Below are positions 53,369-62,317 of a stretch of DNA of 64,000 nt, piece after piece. The translations under genes were made by a program, and so were the position numbers. Source of the stretch: Ruminococcus sp. JC304 (GTDB lineage: Bacteria; Bacillota; Clostridia; Lachnospirales; Lachnospiraceae). The stretch covers positions 1,755,105-1,819,104 of the forward strand of contig HE978651.1 of NCBI GenBank assembly GCA_000285855.2, given 5' to 3'. The notes beneath the pieces are model-generated. The model saw only the letters and a program-made list of their open reading frames with translations, did no database searches and was not told the origin of the DNA. Every line of letters starts with the position of its first letter. The first letter of the stretch is position 1.

Positions 53369-53667
53369 AAAAAAGCCTCCCGCCCTGCATGATCTGCAAG
53401 AGACGGAAGACATCAAAATCTTACGCGGTACCACTCTTTATTTATGAACTACGTCATCACTCACCGGATACAGGATCTGAGATCCTTATATCCTCTCCCT
53501 TTAACGGTGGACACCGTCTGCGCCTACTCTCCTGTATTAAGATTTCAGGCAGCTGCTCAAAGGCGAGTTCCACAATTTCCATCCGCTGCTTCTCACCGGC
53601 CAGCAGCTCTCTGGGCTCAGGTTACTGTGTACTATTCCTCATCTATGCATTTCGCTTATTTTTGTTG
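53369..53667 (-). promoter_or_regulatory. T-box riboswitch for leuA (Leu)
   Basis: Read on the minus strand: CAGAGAGCTGCTGG and GGTGAGAAGCAGC of stem I, specifier codon CTC (Leu) at 53565-53567, the core AGTGGTACCGCGT near 53430, and a terminator with TTTTTT at 53369-53374. It would raise leuA when tRNA-Leu is uncharged. Confidence 0.93.
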
Positions 53668-53673
53668 AGTAAT

Positions 53674-53702
53674 ACGTTAACATCAAAAAGAGTTTTTGTC
53701 AA
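53674..53702 (-). promoter_or_regulatory. Promoter of leuA leader
   Basis: Minus strand: TTGACA (53697-53702), 17-base spacer, TAACGT (53674-53679), a weak -10. Confidence 0.6.
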
Positions 53703-53770
53703 GACCTCTTCCTGAATTTACCTGAATTTACCCGAATTTGCCAAAATTTTGCTCAAATTTAAAAAAACAC

Positions 53771-53799
53771 TTGCAATCTGTTTATACTTTTGTTACAAT
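53771..53799 (+). promoter_or_regulatory. Promoter of tRNA-Pro
   Basis: TTGCAA (53771-53776), 17-base spacer, TACAAT (53794-53799), 11 bases before the mature tRNA. Confidence 0.75.
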
Positions 53800-53810
53800 A
53801 GCAAATGTTG

Positions 53811-53884
53811 CGGGGTATGGCGTAGCTTGGTAGCGCGCACGGCTGGGGGCCGTGAGGTCGCAGGTTCAAATCCTGTTGCCCCGA
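53811..53884 (+). tRNA. tRNA-Pro (GGG)
   Basis: Full cloverleaf of 74 bases: acceptor CGGGGTA/TGCCCCG, anticodon stem CACGG/CCGTG around CTGGGGG (anticodon GGG), T-loop GGTTCAAATCC. The CCA end is not encoded. A TTCCG/CGGAA hairpin with T7 at about 53905-53935 may end it. Confidence 0.95.
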
Positions 53885-53984
53885 CTAAATATAGTAAAAT
53901 TAAGGGTTTCCGAGTTTGCGGAAGCTCTTTTTTTATTCCGTTGTTACTGTTCCCTGTGTTCACAGTAATGTTCAGTATGATTTC

Positions 53985-54020
53985 AAAAGAAGAAGCCCCG
54001 TACCGAGGGCTTCTTCTTTT
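53985..54020 (-). terminator. Terminator after DUF1015 gene
   Basis: Fourteen-base stem (AAAAGAAGAAGCCC arm with its complement at 54007-54020), A- and T-flanked, so usable from both sides. Confidence 0.8.
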
Positions 54021-54024
54021 AAAA

Positions 54025-55266
54025 TTATAACTTATGTATAAACAATCCGCTGCGAAGTTTTGGCTCGAACCAGGTGCTTTTTGGTGGCATAAGTCTGCTC
54101 TCGTCTGCAATCTTCATCAGATCTTCCATGGAGGTTGGATACATGACAAAGGCAACGCCTCCGGTCTTATCTGCCATCTGTGCCAGCTCTGCTGCCTTGT
54201 GACTTCCGCCTACAAAAGAAATACGCTGGTCTGTGCGCGGATCCTGAATGCCCAGGATCGGATTCAGCACTTTGTCCTGAAGGATGGAAACATCCAGCTG
54301 GGTCACTACATCCTTGCCCTCATATACATCCGGCCATGCTTTCAGATGATACCACTGGCCGTCTACATACATACCCATACAATGCTTTTCCACAGGCTTA
54401 CAGGGAAAGCCCGGCATAAGCATCAATTCAAAATTAAATTTCAGGGCTGCCAGAAAGGCCTTAACTGTCAGTCCGTTCAGGTCATGGACAACTCTGTTGT
54501 AAGGAAGAATACAAAGCTGGTCATAAGGAAATACTACTGACAGGAAATAGTTAAATTCCTCTTCCCCTGTATATCCGGGATTCTGTTCTCTTCTCTTCCG
54601 TCCAACCTTCACTGCAGATGCTGCTCTGTGATGTCCGTCCGCAATGTACAGAGAATCAATTCCTGCAAATTCCTCATGGATTTTCCCGATTACCTCTGCA
54701 TCATCAATTACCCATACTCTGTGTGTGATCTCATCCTCTTCTGTGAAATCACAGGCAGCCGGATGGCTCTTTTTCCAGTCCTCCATAAGATCCAGCAGAG
54801 ACTGGGGATATCTGCAGGCCAGAAAAATAGGGCCAGTGTTGGCATTACAGCTGTCTACGTGGCGGATTCTGTCCTGTTCCTTGTCCTCTCTGGTCAACTC
54901 ATGCTTTTTGACCACTCCGTTCATGTAATCGTCAATAGAACTGCATCCTACAATTCCTGTCTGGGTTCTGCCTTTTCTTACCTGCTCATAAATATAATAG
55001 CAGGGATTCTCATCCTGGACCAGAATCCCTTCTTTCTCCAGGTTGTCCAGATTCTCTCTGGCTTTTGCATAAACTCTTTCATCATACAGATCAATGGATG
55101 GCTCCAGATCCATCTCCGGTCTGTCCACATGGAGAAAAGAAAGGGAATTTTTCTCCCCGATTGCCCTGGCTTCTTCTCTGTTTACCACATCGTATGGCAG
55201 GGCTGCCACTGCCCTGGCTTTGTCAGCTGCAGGGCGAAGGGCCTTAAATGATCGAAATACTGCCAT
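54025..55266 (-). CDS. DUF1015 family protein
   Basis: Conserved soluble protein of 413 aa found in many anaerobes; function unknown. It shows the family's VAALPYDVVN near the N-terminus, KKHELTREDKEQDRI, IADGHHRAASA and the YNRVVHDLNGL segments. The ADGHHR stretch recalls a ParB-like or nuclease fold, but no activity is known. AGGAG precedes the ATG. It lies 77 bases after mocA, and no promoter is obvious between them. Confidence 0.85.
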   Translation of the reverse strand: MAVFRSFKALRPAADKARAVAALPYDVVNREEARAIGEKNSLSFLHVDRPEMDLEPSIDLYDERVYAKARENLDNLEKEGILVQDENPCYYIYEQVRKGRTQTGIVGCSSIDDYMNGVVKKHELTREDKEQDRIRHVDSCNANTGPIFLACRYPQSLLDLMEDWKKSHPAACDFTEEDEITHRVWVIDDAEVIGKIHEEFAGIDSLYIADGHHRAASAVKVGRKRREQNPGYTGEEEFNYFLSVVFPYDQLCILPYNRVVHDLNGLTVKAFLAALKFNFELMLMPGFPCKPVEKHCMGMYVDGQWYHLKAWPDVYEGKDVVTQLDVSILQDKVLNPILGIQDPRTDQRISFVGGSHKAAELAQMADKTGGVAFVMYPTSMEDLMKIADESRLMPPKSTWFEPKLRSGLFIHKL

Positions 55267-55343
55267 AATACCTAACTCCTCTCTTGTACTTTCCTGAATC
55301 TCTGATTCATTCTCAGAACTTTTTCTCTTTGTCCGTTATTTTA

Positions 55344-55931
55344 TCATACTTTATAATCAATATCCAGCAATTCCCGGTCTGCTGCCACCTGATATATTTC
55401 CACATCATCCAGATGGGACAAAACAACCTTTTTTCCGCCTTTGTCACCGGTCAGCCGTCCAAGCTCTCCAAAATATTTTTTCCTGAAAATGCAGGGATTA
55501 CCCATATGAGTTCCGTCAGAAGCACAGACAATCCCTTTTTCTCCTCTTATACAGGCATGAATAAGCCCGCCTATCGTCTGGCCGGACAGCCAGGGCTGGT
55601 CTGCCACACAAAAAAGGGCTGCATCTGCCTCCTGATTTGCCTCCAGACCGATTCTTACCGAGGAAGAAATCCCCCTTTCAGGAGCCAGGTTATGATAGAC
55701 TCTAAATCCATATTTTTCTGCCTGTTCAGCAATAAAATCATATTGGGTCACTACAGAGACTTCCAGACAGGATTCCGGTTCCCCGGGTAGCTGTTCCCAG
55801 TTTTTCTGCACATCATATAAAGTATCCAGAATATAGCAGAACATAGGCTTTCCCTGAATCTCATACAACAGCTTATTAGATCCGAAACGGCGGCTGTTTC
55901 CAGCCGCCAGCATAATGATCCCGATCTTCAT
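55344..55931 (-). CDS. mocA: MobA/MocA-like nucleotidyltransferase
   Basis: Nucleotidyltransferase of the molybdenum-cofactor cytidylyl/guanylyltransferase family, 195 aa. N-terminal LAAGNSRRFGSNKLL binds the nucleotide; FCVADQPWLS holds the metal Asp; GNPCIF follows. It overlaps yqeC by four bases (ATGA). With YqeB and YqeC it likely matures a selenium-dependent molybdenum hydroxylase cofactor. Confidence 0.85.
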   Translation of the reverse strand: MKIGIIMLAAGNSRRFGSNKLLYEIQGKPMFCYILDTLYDVQKNWEQLPGEPESCLEVSVVTQYDFIAEQAEKYGFRVYHNLAPERGISSSVRIGLEANQEADAALFCVADQPWLSGQTIGGLIHACIRGEKGIVCASDGTHMGNPCIFRKKYFGELGRLTGDKGGKKVVLSHLDDVEIYQVAADRELLDIDYKV

Positions 55932-56698
55932 ATCTGCACTGTCCCTCCAAAGCTTCTCAGACTTCCGGCTGAAGCAATCATCTTTTGTTCCCTGAATTTT
56001 CTCAGAAGATTTTCCGAGTTCCTGTCAGGCTTCAGAGTGTCAGTTTTATTCAGATACACCCGATACTCCCTGTTTCCCACATTTTTCTTCAGACCCTCAG
56101 CAGAAGATCCTATTCTTACAATGTCTTCTTCTGTAATCTCATCTGTCTCAGATTTTCCCAAAAACCCTGCAGTCAATTCCTGGCGGAAAGCACACTGTTC
56201 TATGCTTTTTCCCAGACAATCCAGACCAATGACACCGATCACCAGATCTGCACATTCCGGGATCACAGGTTCCCATTCTGCAGGAATCTTAACAGGTCTG
56301 TGTTTGGAACCGTCTGCCTCAACAAGTATCACATCACAAAAACGAGCCAGCTGCCTTATGGCAGCTTCTGATATGGCAGAATATTTTCCGGTTTCAGGCT
56401 CATAACCTGCTGCGATCACAGAATGATGGTTTGCCAGAAGCTCCCGGCATTTGCCCTGTACCTTGGAATCCAAAGCTTCCTCTCCTTTGCCAACCCTGAC
56501 AAAAGGGCTGTCCGGTTCATATTCCATGTGTGTGGTAGTGGTGATCATAACCTTTTTACCGGCTGTCACCAGTTCCTTTTCCAAACGATGGATCAAGCTG
56601 GTCTTACCGCCTCCGCCAACCACAGCAATCACAGAATGGTCTCTTAGATCAATCCTAAGCAAATCCAGGAGTCCACCCTGAAGCTCTTTATTTTCCAT
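55928..56698 (-). CDS. yqeC: Selenium cofactor biosynthesis protein YqeC
   Basis: P-loop protein of the YqeC family linked with selenium-dependent molybdenum hydroxylases. Walker A-like VVGGGGKTSLIH near residue 26, TTTTHME, LVEADGSKHRPVK; 256 aa. GAGGGAG supports the ATG at 56698, within the end of yqeB, over the long frame from 56806. Enzymatic role unproven. Confidence 0.87.
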   Translation of the reverse strand: MENKELQGGLLDLLRIDLRDHSVIAVVGGGGKTSLIHRLEKELVTAGKKVMITTTTHMEYEPDSPFVRVGKGEEALDSKVQGKCRELLANHHSVIAAGYEPETGKYSAISEAAIRQLARFCDVILVEADGSKHRPVKIPAEWEPVIPECADLVIGVIGLDCLGKSIEQCAFRQELTAGFLGKSETDEITEEDIVRIGSSAEGLKKNVGNREYRVYLNKTDTLKPDRNSENLLRKFREQKMIASAGSLRSFGGTVQI

Positions 56699-57491
56699 AA
56701 GGAAGCACTCCCTCTGACAACAGGATTTCCAGCACACTGCCGGCAATACACCGTGCCTTGTCGGAAATGGTATAGCAGTTTTTCTTCTGCTCCTTACGGG
56801 GATCAATATCTGCGATCTTCATTCCTTCCGGAATCCTGGCACCATCCCGGATGATTCCTCTCAACACTCCTGTAAGGCTGGCTTTTACAGGTACCTCTCC
56901 GATCCATCCCAGGATCTGATCCTTTTCCACAATATCTGCAATCTGGGACTGACAGCGGATCACTCCCCCTGCAGGAGCATGGATCACTCTTTCCTTTCCA
57001 TAACCTGCGATCACTCCCGGAATCCCGGTATTTGGCAGGGCACTTCCTTCCCGGATGATCCTGCCCAGATTATGGCCGCGCATGGTTTCTACCACATAGT
57101 CTACATCCTCTCCTGCAGAGAATCCCGGTCCCAGGGCAATGGTAAGGTCAGCCATGGATCTGTCCGTTCCCAGATTCTGTTTTGCAAGGATACCATCGAT
57201 CAGAGCTGCAGGTCTGTATTCCCTGAGGATTTTTCCCTGGGGGTCGACCATAAGAGGGATTTCCCCTGCACTCCAGATCTCCTGACATTCCCGGAAGGAA
57301 TCCACCTTTCTGGCTGTCACACCTTCTACAGTAGCAGTCCCGTCATACACTGCCTCGCAGAAAGCCACCTCTCTCCGGATTGCTGTAGGCCTGTGGCATT
57401 CCAGCACCAGAACCCTGTATCCGCTGACAAAAAGCCTGTGAATAATACCGCTGGCAAGGTCACCCCCGCCTCTTACTGCCAGAAAATCCAT
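56688..57491 (-). CDS. yqeB: Selenium-dependent Mo hydroxylase protein YqeB
   Basis: EF2563/YqeB family, 267 aa, with an N-terminal Rossmann-like VRGGGDLASGIIHRL and a biotinyl-like C-terminal HAPAGGVIRCQSQIADIV segment. It is a marker of the labile-selenium molybdenum hydroxylase system. It starts one base after cobC, with its ribosome site in the cobC end, and overlaps yqeC by 11 bases. No hydroxylase subunit genes are in the window. Confidence 0.87.
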   Translation of the reverse strand: MDFLAVRGGGDLASGIIHRLFVSGYRVLVLECHRPTAIRREVAFCEAVYDGTATVEGVTARKVDSFRECQEIWSAGEIPLMVDPQGKILREYRPAALIDGILAKQNLGTDRSMADLTIALGPGFSAGEDVDYVVETMRGHNLGRIIREGSALPNTGIPGVIAGYGKERVIHAPAGGVIRCQSQIADIVEKDQILGWIGEVPVKASLTGVLRGIIRDGARIPEGMKIADIDPRKEQKKNCYTISDKARCIAGSVLEILLSEGVLPYGK

Positions 57492-57492
57492 A

Positions 57493-58092
57493 TTAACCCT
57501 CCATAACCGATGATTTCAGTATCAGTTCTTTTCTGTTCTTCTGCCACAGATTCTCGTCCAGTTCTACCTCATATCCGCCGCCATTTTTCACATGCCACTC
57601 ATAAAAGGATCTGGGAATCTGAGCATATTCCTCCATAATATTCATAATGGTACCACCATGAATTACCAGCGCAGCCTGAGAAATTCCCCTGCGGATACAT
57701 CTGGTAACAGCCTTATCAAAGCCTGTCAGATTTCTCCTTTTGGCTTCCTCTCTGCTCTCTCCTCCGGGGAAGGGCAGCAGTCCCTTACTGTCCACCCATG
57801 CCTGATAATTAGCATTTCCGTCCAGTTCCTTATAATTTTTATTCTCAAATTCCCCAAAATCGCATTCGGACAGCTCTTCAATAATATGTACCGGCTCTTC
57901 CGGAAAAAGAATCGCCGCAGTCTGCACACATCGTTTCAGAGGGCTGACGTAAATAGCCTCCGGCCCGGGATAATCCATTTTTCGGAGAACCTCTATTCCT
58001 TCCGGACAAAGAGGCTCATCTGTTACACCAATATATCTGGCATTCTTATTTCCCTCTGTCATTCCATGACGGATCAGCCATAATTTAATCAT
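57493..58092 (-). CDS. cobC: CobC-like alpha-ribazole phosphatase
   Basis: Histidine phosphatase of 199 aa, with LIRHGMTEGN at the N-terminus and VIHGGTIMNI for the second His. In its cob context it most likely removes the phosphate from alpha-ribazole 5'-phosphate or cobalamin 5'-phosphate. It overlaps the compact CobU-like gene by eight bases. Confidence 0.82.
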   Translation of the reverse strand: MIKLWLIRHGMTEGNKNARYIGVTDEPLCPEGIEVLRKMDYPGPEAIYVSPLKRCVQTAAILFPEEPVHIIEELSECDFGEFENKNYKELDGNANYQAWVDSKGLLPFPGGESREEAKRRNLTGFDKAVTRCIRRGISQAALVIHGGTIMNIMEEYAQIPRSFYEWHVKNGGGYEVELDENLWQKNRKELILKSSVMEG

Positions 58093-58465
58093 TCTTAATC
58101 ACCATTCCAATCCCGCAGGCCACCCGCGTAACCTTGTGGCTGTAGGCAGCCAGTCTGGTACAGACCCGGCCTACTGCTTCTCTGTATTTTCTGTCAAAGG
58201 CATCTATGGGAACCACTCCATATCCTACCTCCTGAGAAACCAGAACCACCTTCGGATTCTTACGGATCAGAGCTTCTGCCAGATCAGACACTTCCCTGCC
58301 TGCTTTTATCTCTCTGCGGATAAACTCATGAAAATTCAGGACGCCTTCTGCAGCAAACAATTCCTCTCTGGACAGACTGCTGCCCTCTCCCCAGATCAAA
58401 TCCGGATATTCTTTTTTGGCATATTCTGTTTTTCCCTGATATGCACCACCTATAATCATTTCCAT
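58085..58465 (-). CDS. Compact CobU-like protein
   Basis: 126-residue P-loop protein: GGAYQGKTEYAKKEY at the N-terminus, then VVLVSQEVGYGVVPID and REAVGRVCTRLA, which match the C-terminal half of CobU. The R-x3-H-x3-R segment that holds the guanylylated His of CobU is missing. It may be an adenosylcobinamide kinase only, or a regulator. Encoded between cobS and cobC. Confidence 0.72.
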   Translation of the reverse strand: MEMIIGGAYQGKTEYAKKEYPDLIWGEGSSLSREELFAAEGVLNFHEFIRREIKAGREVSDLAEALIRKNPKVVLVSQEVGYGVVPIDAFDRKYREAVGRVCTRLAAYSHKVTRVACGIGMVIKND

Positions 58466-58488
58466 ACTCTATGCACCCCACATCCTCT

Positions 58489-59262
58489 TTAGAAATTAGA
58501 AATCACAGCCAGTACCACAGCCATTCCCACCTCACAGAGGCAAAGGAAAAAGCCGGACAGATCTCCTGTGGTTCCTCCGAAATATTTCATTGCCATATGA
58601 TGATAATACCAGAATACCAGCAAAGCTGCCACAAAGGCTGCCAGCCCCCATACAGGGTGGATCCACATCATCCCTGCCAGAAGAAGTACCAGATAAAAGA
58701 TCAATACATTTCTGGATACCACATCCGAAGAATTTCTGGAAAACTGCGCTACTGTGCCATCTGCTTTTGCCTTCGGAAAGGTGATCACCCCAATTCCTGA
58801 CAGACACCTGGAAACCATAAATCCAAGACTGAGGATTCCTATGGCATGAAGATTTCCCCTTCCATAAAGCTGACTGAAAGCCCCCAACCAGGTAAGAAAA
58901 TACACGACTGCAGTGATCACTGCAAAAGCCCCTGCATGGGAGTCTTTCAGGATTTCCAGTCTCCGGCTCCGTTCCTGCCAGGAGCTGAGGGCATCAGAGG
59001 TATCCAGAAGTCCATCCACATGGATCCCACCGGTCACCAGTACCGGTATCAGCACCAGCACTACTGTTACAAATCCCGGTTCATATCCAAACCGCAGTCC
59101 CAGCCAGGTCACCGCTATTGTCAATATACCGATCACAGTGCCGATAAAAGGGAAGAAACAAAACATATATTTCATATTTTCCTTTGTCCAGTCAGCTCTG
59201 GGCATGGGAATTTTGGAAAACATGGCAAATGCCACCTTAAAATTATTCCACAGGGATTTCAT
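58489..59262 (-). CDS. cobS: Cobalamin synthase
   Basis: Membrane enzyme that joins adenosylcobinamide-GDP and alpha-ribazole. The metal-binding GGIHVDGLLDTSDAL and the DSHAGAFAV motif are typical; several membrane helices; 257 aa. It lies 19 bases after cobU. Confidence 0.95.
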   Translation of the reverse strand: MKSLWNNFKVAFAMFSKIPMPRADWTKENMKYMFCFFPFIGTVIGILTIAVTWLGLRFGYEPGFVTVVLVLIPVLVTGGIHVDGLLDTSDALSSWQERSRRLEILKDSHAGAFAVITAVVYFLTWLGAFSQLYGRGNLHAIGILSLGFMVSRCLSGIGVITFPKAKADGTVAQFSRNSSDVVSRNVLIFYLVLLLAGMMWIHPVWGLAAFVAALLVFWYYHHMAMKYFGGTTGDLSGFFLCLCEVGMAVVLAVISNF

Positions 59263-59281
59263 ATATAAAACTCCTCAATTA

Positions 59282-59812
59282 TTATTTATTATTATCCATC
59301 TTCTTCAGGTATACCGGAATCCCGTATACCACTTCTACTGCCTCATCTGCCATTTTTGCCACAGCCTGATTGATCTCCCCCAGATATTTCAGATAGATAT
59401 TCATCTCTTCCTCAAATGTAACTCCATCTGAAAAAATCTCATTGGTCACAATCACCACATGCCTGGCCGTCTCCTTCAGCCTTTGCACACCAGCCAGGAT
59501 CTCTTCTACCGTTTTCTGATGGGCACCATTTTCCTCAAACATTTCATTTGCCGTAAGGTTGGACATACATTCCAGTAATACCACACTGTCCTCGGAAATC
59601 TTTACATCCTTCAGCCCTGTATAGCATTCCACTGTATCAAAGCCCTTGCCTGCCCGCATTTTCCGATGACGTTCAATCCTTTTAAAGCTCTCCTGGTCAA
59701 AAGGGTGCATGGTAGCGATATAGATCCGCTTCGCCTCCCCCAGAGAGAGTACACGGTCTTCTGCAAAAGCAGATTTCCCGCTTCCGCTGCCCCCTGTAAC
59801 AAGAATCAACAT
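59282..59812 (-). CDS. cobU: Adenosylcobinamide kinase/guanylyltransferase
   Basis: Bifunctional CobU, 176 aa: P-loop TGGSGSGKSAFAE, RIERHRKMR with the guanylylated His, VTNEIFSDGVTF. Its start overlaps the cobT stop as TAATG, so translation is coupled. Confidence 0.95.
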   Translation of the reverse strand: MLILVTGGSGSGKSAFAEDRVLSLGEAKRIYIATMHPFDQESFKRIERHRKMRAGKGFDTVECYTGLKDVKISEDSVVLLECMSNLTANEMFEENGAHQKTVEEILAGVQRLKETARHVVIVTNEIFSDGVTFEEEMNIYLKYLGEINQAVAKMADEAVEVVYGIPVYLKKMDNNK

Positions 59813-60876
59813 TATTTTAACTCCTCATACTGCTCCACATGAATATCCTCAAAGGTACTCATGGAGTGATAAACTGCTGCAGCCATATCCAATACCGGAA
59901 ACAGAGTTACTGCACCGGTTCCCTCTCCCAGACACATATCTGCGTGAAGGATTGCTTCCTTTCCCATGGACTCCAGGATCAGATGAGCAGCCGGTTCCTT
60001 TGATACATGGGAAGCCAGAATATAATCTCCTGCTGTAGGACAAAGCTTCATAGCGATCAAAGCTGCCACACAGGAAATAAAACCATCCATCACCACAGGC
60101 ATATGAAGGGCAGCACCACCCAGGAACACACCTGTCATTCCTGCAATATCCAGTCCCCCTACCTTGGCCAGTACATCCACAGGATCTGCAGGATCCGGGC
60201 GGTTCAGCTCAATGGCTTTTTTAATGGCAGCTACCTTTCTGGTAAGACCTTCACTGGTAAGACCTGCCCCTCTGCCCGTCATGGTTTCTACAGGCTGATC
60301 CAGGAGCACAGAAGCCACAGCACTGCTGGTAGTGGTATTTCCGATTCCCATCTCACCGGTAGCCAGGATCTGATATCCCTCAGCTTTCAGCTCTGCCGCT
60401 GCCGTTACACCGGCCATAATCCCCCGGATAGCTTCCTCTCTGGTCATAGCCGGACCCTTGGTCATATTATGGGTTCCCTTCATGACTTTCAGGTCTGTAC
60501 GGACCTTTGTATCTGTCACCATCCCGGTATCCACAGGATAGACCAGCACATTACACTGCCTGCACATGGCACAGACACTGGTATCACCCTTAAGGAAATT
60601 TTCAGCCACAATCGCCGTAACCTCCTGGCCTGTCTGGGTCACTCCCTCTTCCACAACTCCGTTATCCGCACACATGGCAACCAGTGCCCTTCTGGAAAAA
60701 TCAATATCCGGATTTCCTGTAATTCCCGCGATCTGGACCAGAAGTATCTCCAGCTTTCCCAGAGAATGGAGGGGTTTTGCAATACTGTCCCAGCGCTTCT
60801 GAGCAGTCTTTATTGCTTTCTCATCAAGAGGTGTGATCGCTGCAAGCGTTTCCTCCAGTGTACTATAATTTTTCAT
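59812..60876 (-). CDS. cobT: Nicotinate-nucleotide:DMB phosphoribosyltransferase
   Basis: Activates the lower-ligand base as alpha-ribazole 5'-phosphate. Typical stretches: MCADNGVVEEGVTQTGQEVT, GEMGIGNTTTSSAV, GRGAGLT and the C-terminal GEGTGAV; 354 aa. AAGGAG precedes the ATG at 60876, just after the gtrA stop. No cobalamin riboswitch is seen before it. Confidence 0.95.
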   Translation of the reverse strand: MKNYSTLEETLAAITPLDEKAIKTAQKRWDSIAKPLHSLGKLEILLVQIAGITGNPDIDFSRRALVAMCADNGVVEEGVTQTGQEVTAIVAENFLKGDTSVCAMCRQCNVLVYPVDTGMVTDTKVRTDLKVMKGTHNMTKGPAMTREEAIRGIMAGVTAAAELKAEGYQILATGEMGIGNTTTSSAVASVLLDQPVETMTGRGAGLTSEGLTRKVAAIKKAIELNRPDPADPVDVLAKVGGLDIAGMTGVFLGGAALHMPVVMDGFISCVAALIAMKLCPTAGDYILASHVSKEPAAHLILESMGKEAILHADMCLGEGTGAVTLFPVLDMAAAVYHSMSTFEDIHVEQYEELK

Positions 60877-60880
60877 ATCT

Positions 60881-61309
60881 CTAATTCTCCTTAAAATTCT
60901 TTTTTCCTGTGGTAAAAACAAAGAATTTGCTGAACACATAATTCAGGATCAGCACAATAAACTGTGTGGCAAATTTGCCCACCATATCATTCATTCCCAG
61001 CTTTGCTACCAGCAACCAGACGCCTCCCACCTCAATGACCATGGTCATAAGACGGGCACTGATAAACTTGCAGAAGGGCCGGATGTGATCTGCCAAAGTT
61101 TCACATTTATCCTGGAAAACAAACCTTGAATTCACCACATAAGCAAAAAGGATCGCCAGTATAATGGAAATCACATTGGCAATATTCAGCCCAACCCTCA
61201 GCTTTCTTAAAACATAAAAACTGATCAGATTTACCAGTGTAGTACATCCGCCAAAAAACACATAGCGCACCACTGAGCTTGCATATAATTTTTTTATCAA
61301 CTGTTTCAT
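60881..61309 (-). CDS. GtrA family membrane protein
   Basis: Small membrane protein of 142 aa with four predicted helices (VRYVFFGGCTTLVNL at the start). GtrA proteins are thought to flip polyprenyl-linked sugars. It begins right at the GT2 stop (TAA-ATG), so the pair acts together. cobT starts within a few bases of its end. Confidence 0.88.
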   Translation of the reverse strand: MKQLIKKLYASSVVRYVFFGGCTTLVNLISFYVLRKLRVGLNIANVISIILAILFAYVVNSRFVFQDKCETLADHIRPFCKFISARLMTMVIEVGGVWLLVAKLGMNDMVGKFATQFIVLILNYVFSKFFVFTTGKKNFKEN

Positions 61310-62257
61310 TTATTTTCTACGCTCCAAATCTTCTTCACTTCCATGGATGATCTTTGACACAATATAACGGGGACGATGCTTCACTTCCTCATAAATTTTG
61401 GCAATATAATATCCGATGATCCCAAGACTGATCATTACCGCACTTCCTATAAGCAAAAGCACCAGAAGCAGGGTAGTATATCCCTCTACTGCCCGTCCTC
61501 CAAAATATTGCACCAGAGAATAGATCATCAAAGCCAGGGAACACAGAAAGCAGATCAATCCCCCTACTGTGACAAACTGCAGAGGAACTGTAGTAAATGC
61601 CACAATATTGGTAAACGCATATTTCACCAGAGACCAGGGAGACCATTTGGAGACCCCTGCCTCTCTCTCCTGTACCTCAAACCTGACACTGGTAGTCTTA
61701 AATCCTACCCAGGAGGAAGTAGCCCTGAAAAACATATTTCTCTCAGGCATAGACAAAATGCTGTCCACCGCCTTTCGATCCATCATCTTAAAATCCGAGG
61801 CATCCTTCATATTCACCTTTGTTGCCTTGGTCATAATGCCATAGAAAAATTCTGCACACTTTTTATGGACAGCGCCCTCTTTTCCTCTGTCTGATTTGAC
61901 GCCCTCGATCACTTCATACCCATCCTGCCACAAGCGGTACATTTGTACCAGTGTTGCCGGAGGATGCTGTAAATCACAGTCCATCACAGCGATCACATCA
62001 CCGGAGGCCTGGGCCAGTCCTGCAAAAACAGCTGCCTCCTTGCCAAAGTTTCTGGAGAAATGAACTCCTGTTACATTTGGGTCCTTTTTCCCTGCTTTTT
62101 TAATCTCCGCCCAGGTACCATCTGCGGAACCGTCGTTTACTACCACCAGCTCGTAAGGAATCTCTGCCTCTGTGAGAACCTCCCTCAATACCCGGCAGGT
62201 CTTTCCCACCATCAGTTCCTCATTATATGCCGGAAGCACTACTGATAATCTGTTCAT
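61310..62257 (-). CDS. GT2 family glycosyltransferase
   Basis: DPM1/GtrB-like transferase of 315 aa that would make polyprenyl-phosphate sugar. GT-A domain with VVLPAYNEE, VVNDGSADGT, MDCDLQHPP and the acceptor-site KWSPWSLVKYAF; two C-terminal membrane helices. GAGGAG supports the ATG at 62257. Partner of GtrA downstream. Confidence 0.92.
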   Translation of the reverse strand: MNRLSVVLPAYNEELMVGKTCRVLREVLTEAEIPYELVVVNDGSADGTWAEIKKAGKKDPNVTGVHFSRNFGKEAAVFAGLAQASGDVIAVMDCDLQHPPATLVQMYRLWQDGYEVIEGVKSDRGKEGAVHKKCAEFFYGIMTKATKVNMKDASDFKMMDRKAVDSILSMPERNMFFRATSSWVGFKTTSVRFEVQEREAGVSKWSPWSLVKYAFTNIVAFTTVPLQFVTVGGLICFLCSLALMIYSLVQYFGGRAVEGYTTLLLVLLLIGSAVMISLGIIGYYIAKIYEEVKHRPRYIVSKIIHGSEEDLERRK

Positions 62258-62317
62258 CTTATCTCCTCGTCTGTCTTTCAAAAATTATTATACACCAAAT
62301 CTGTTAGCTGTCTATTC

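Noticed and set aside
60877-62317. Cobalamin riboswitch before cobT
   Set aside because: The upstream sequence is coding (gtrA, GT2), and no B12-box was found.
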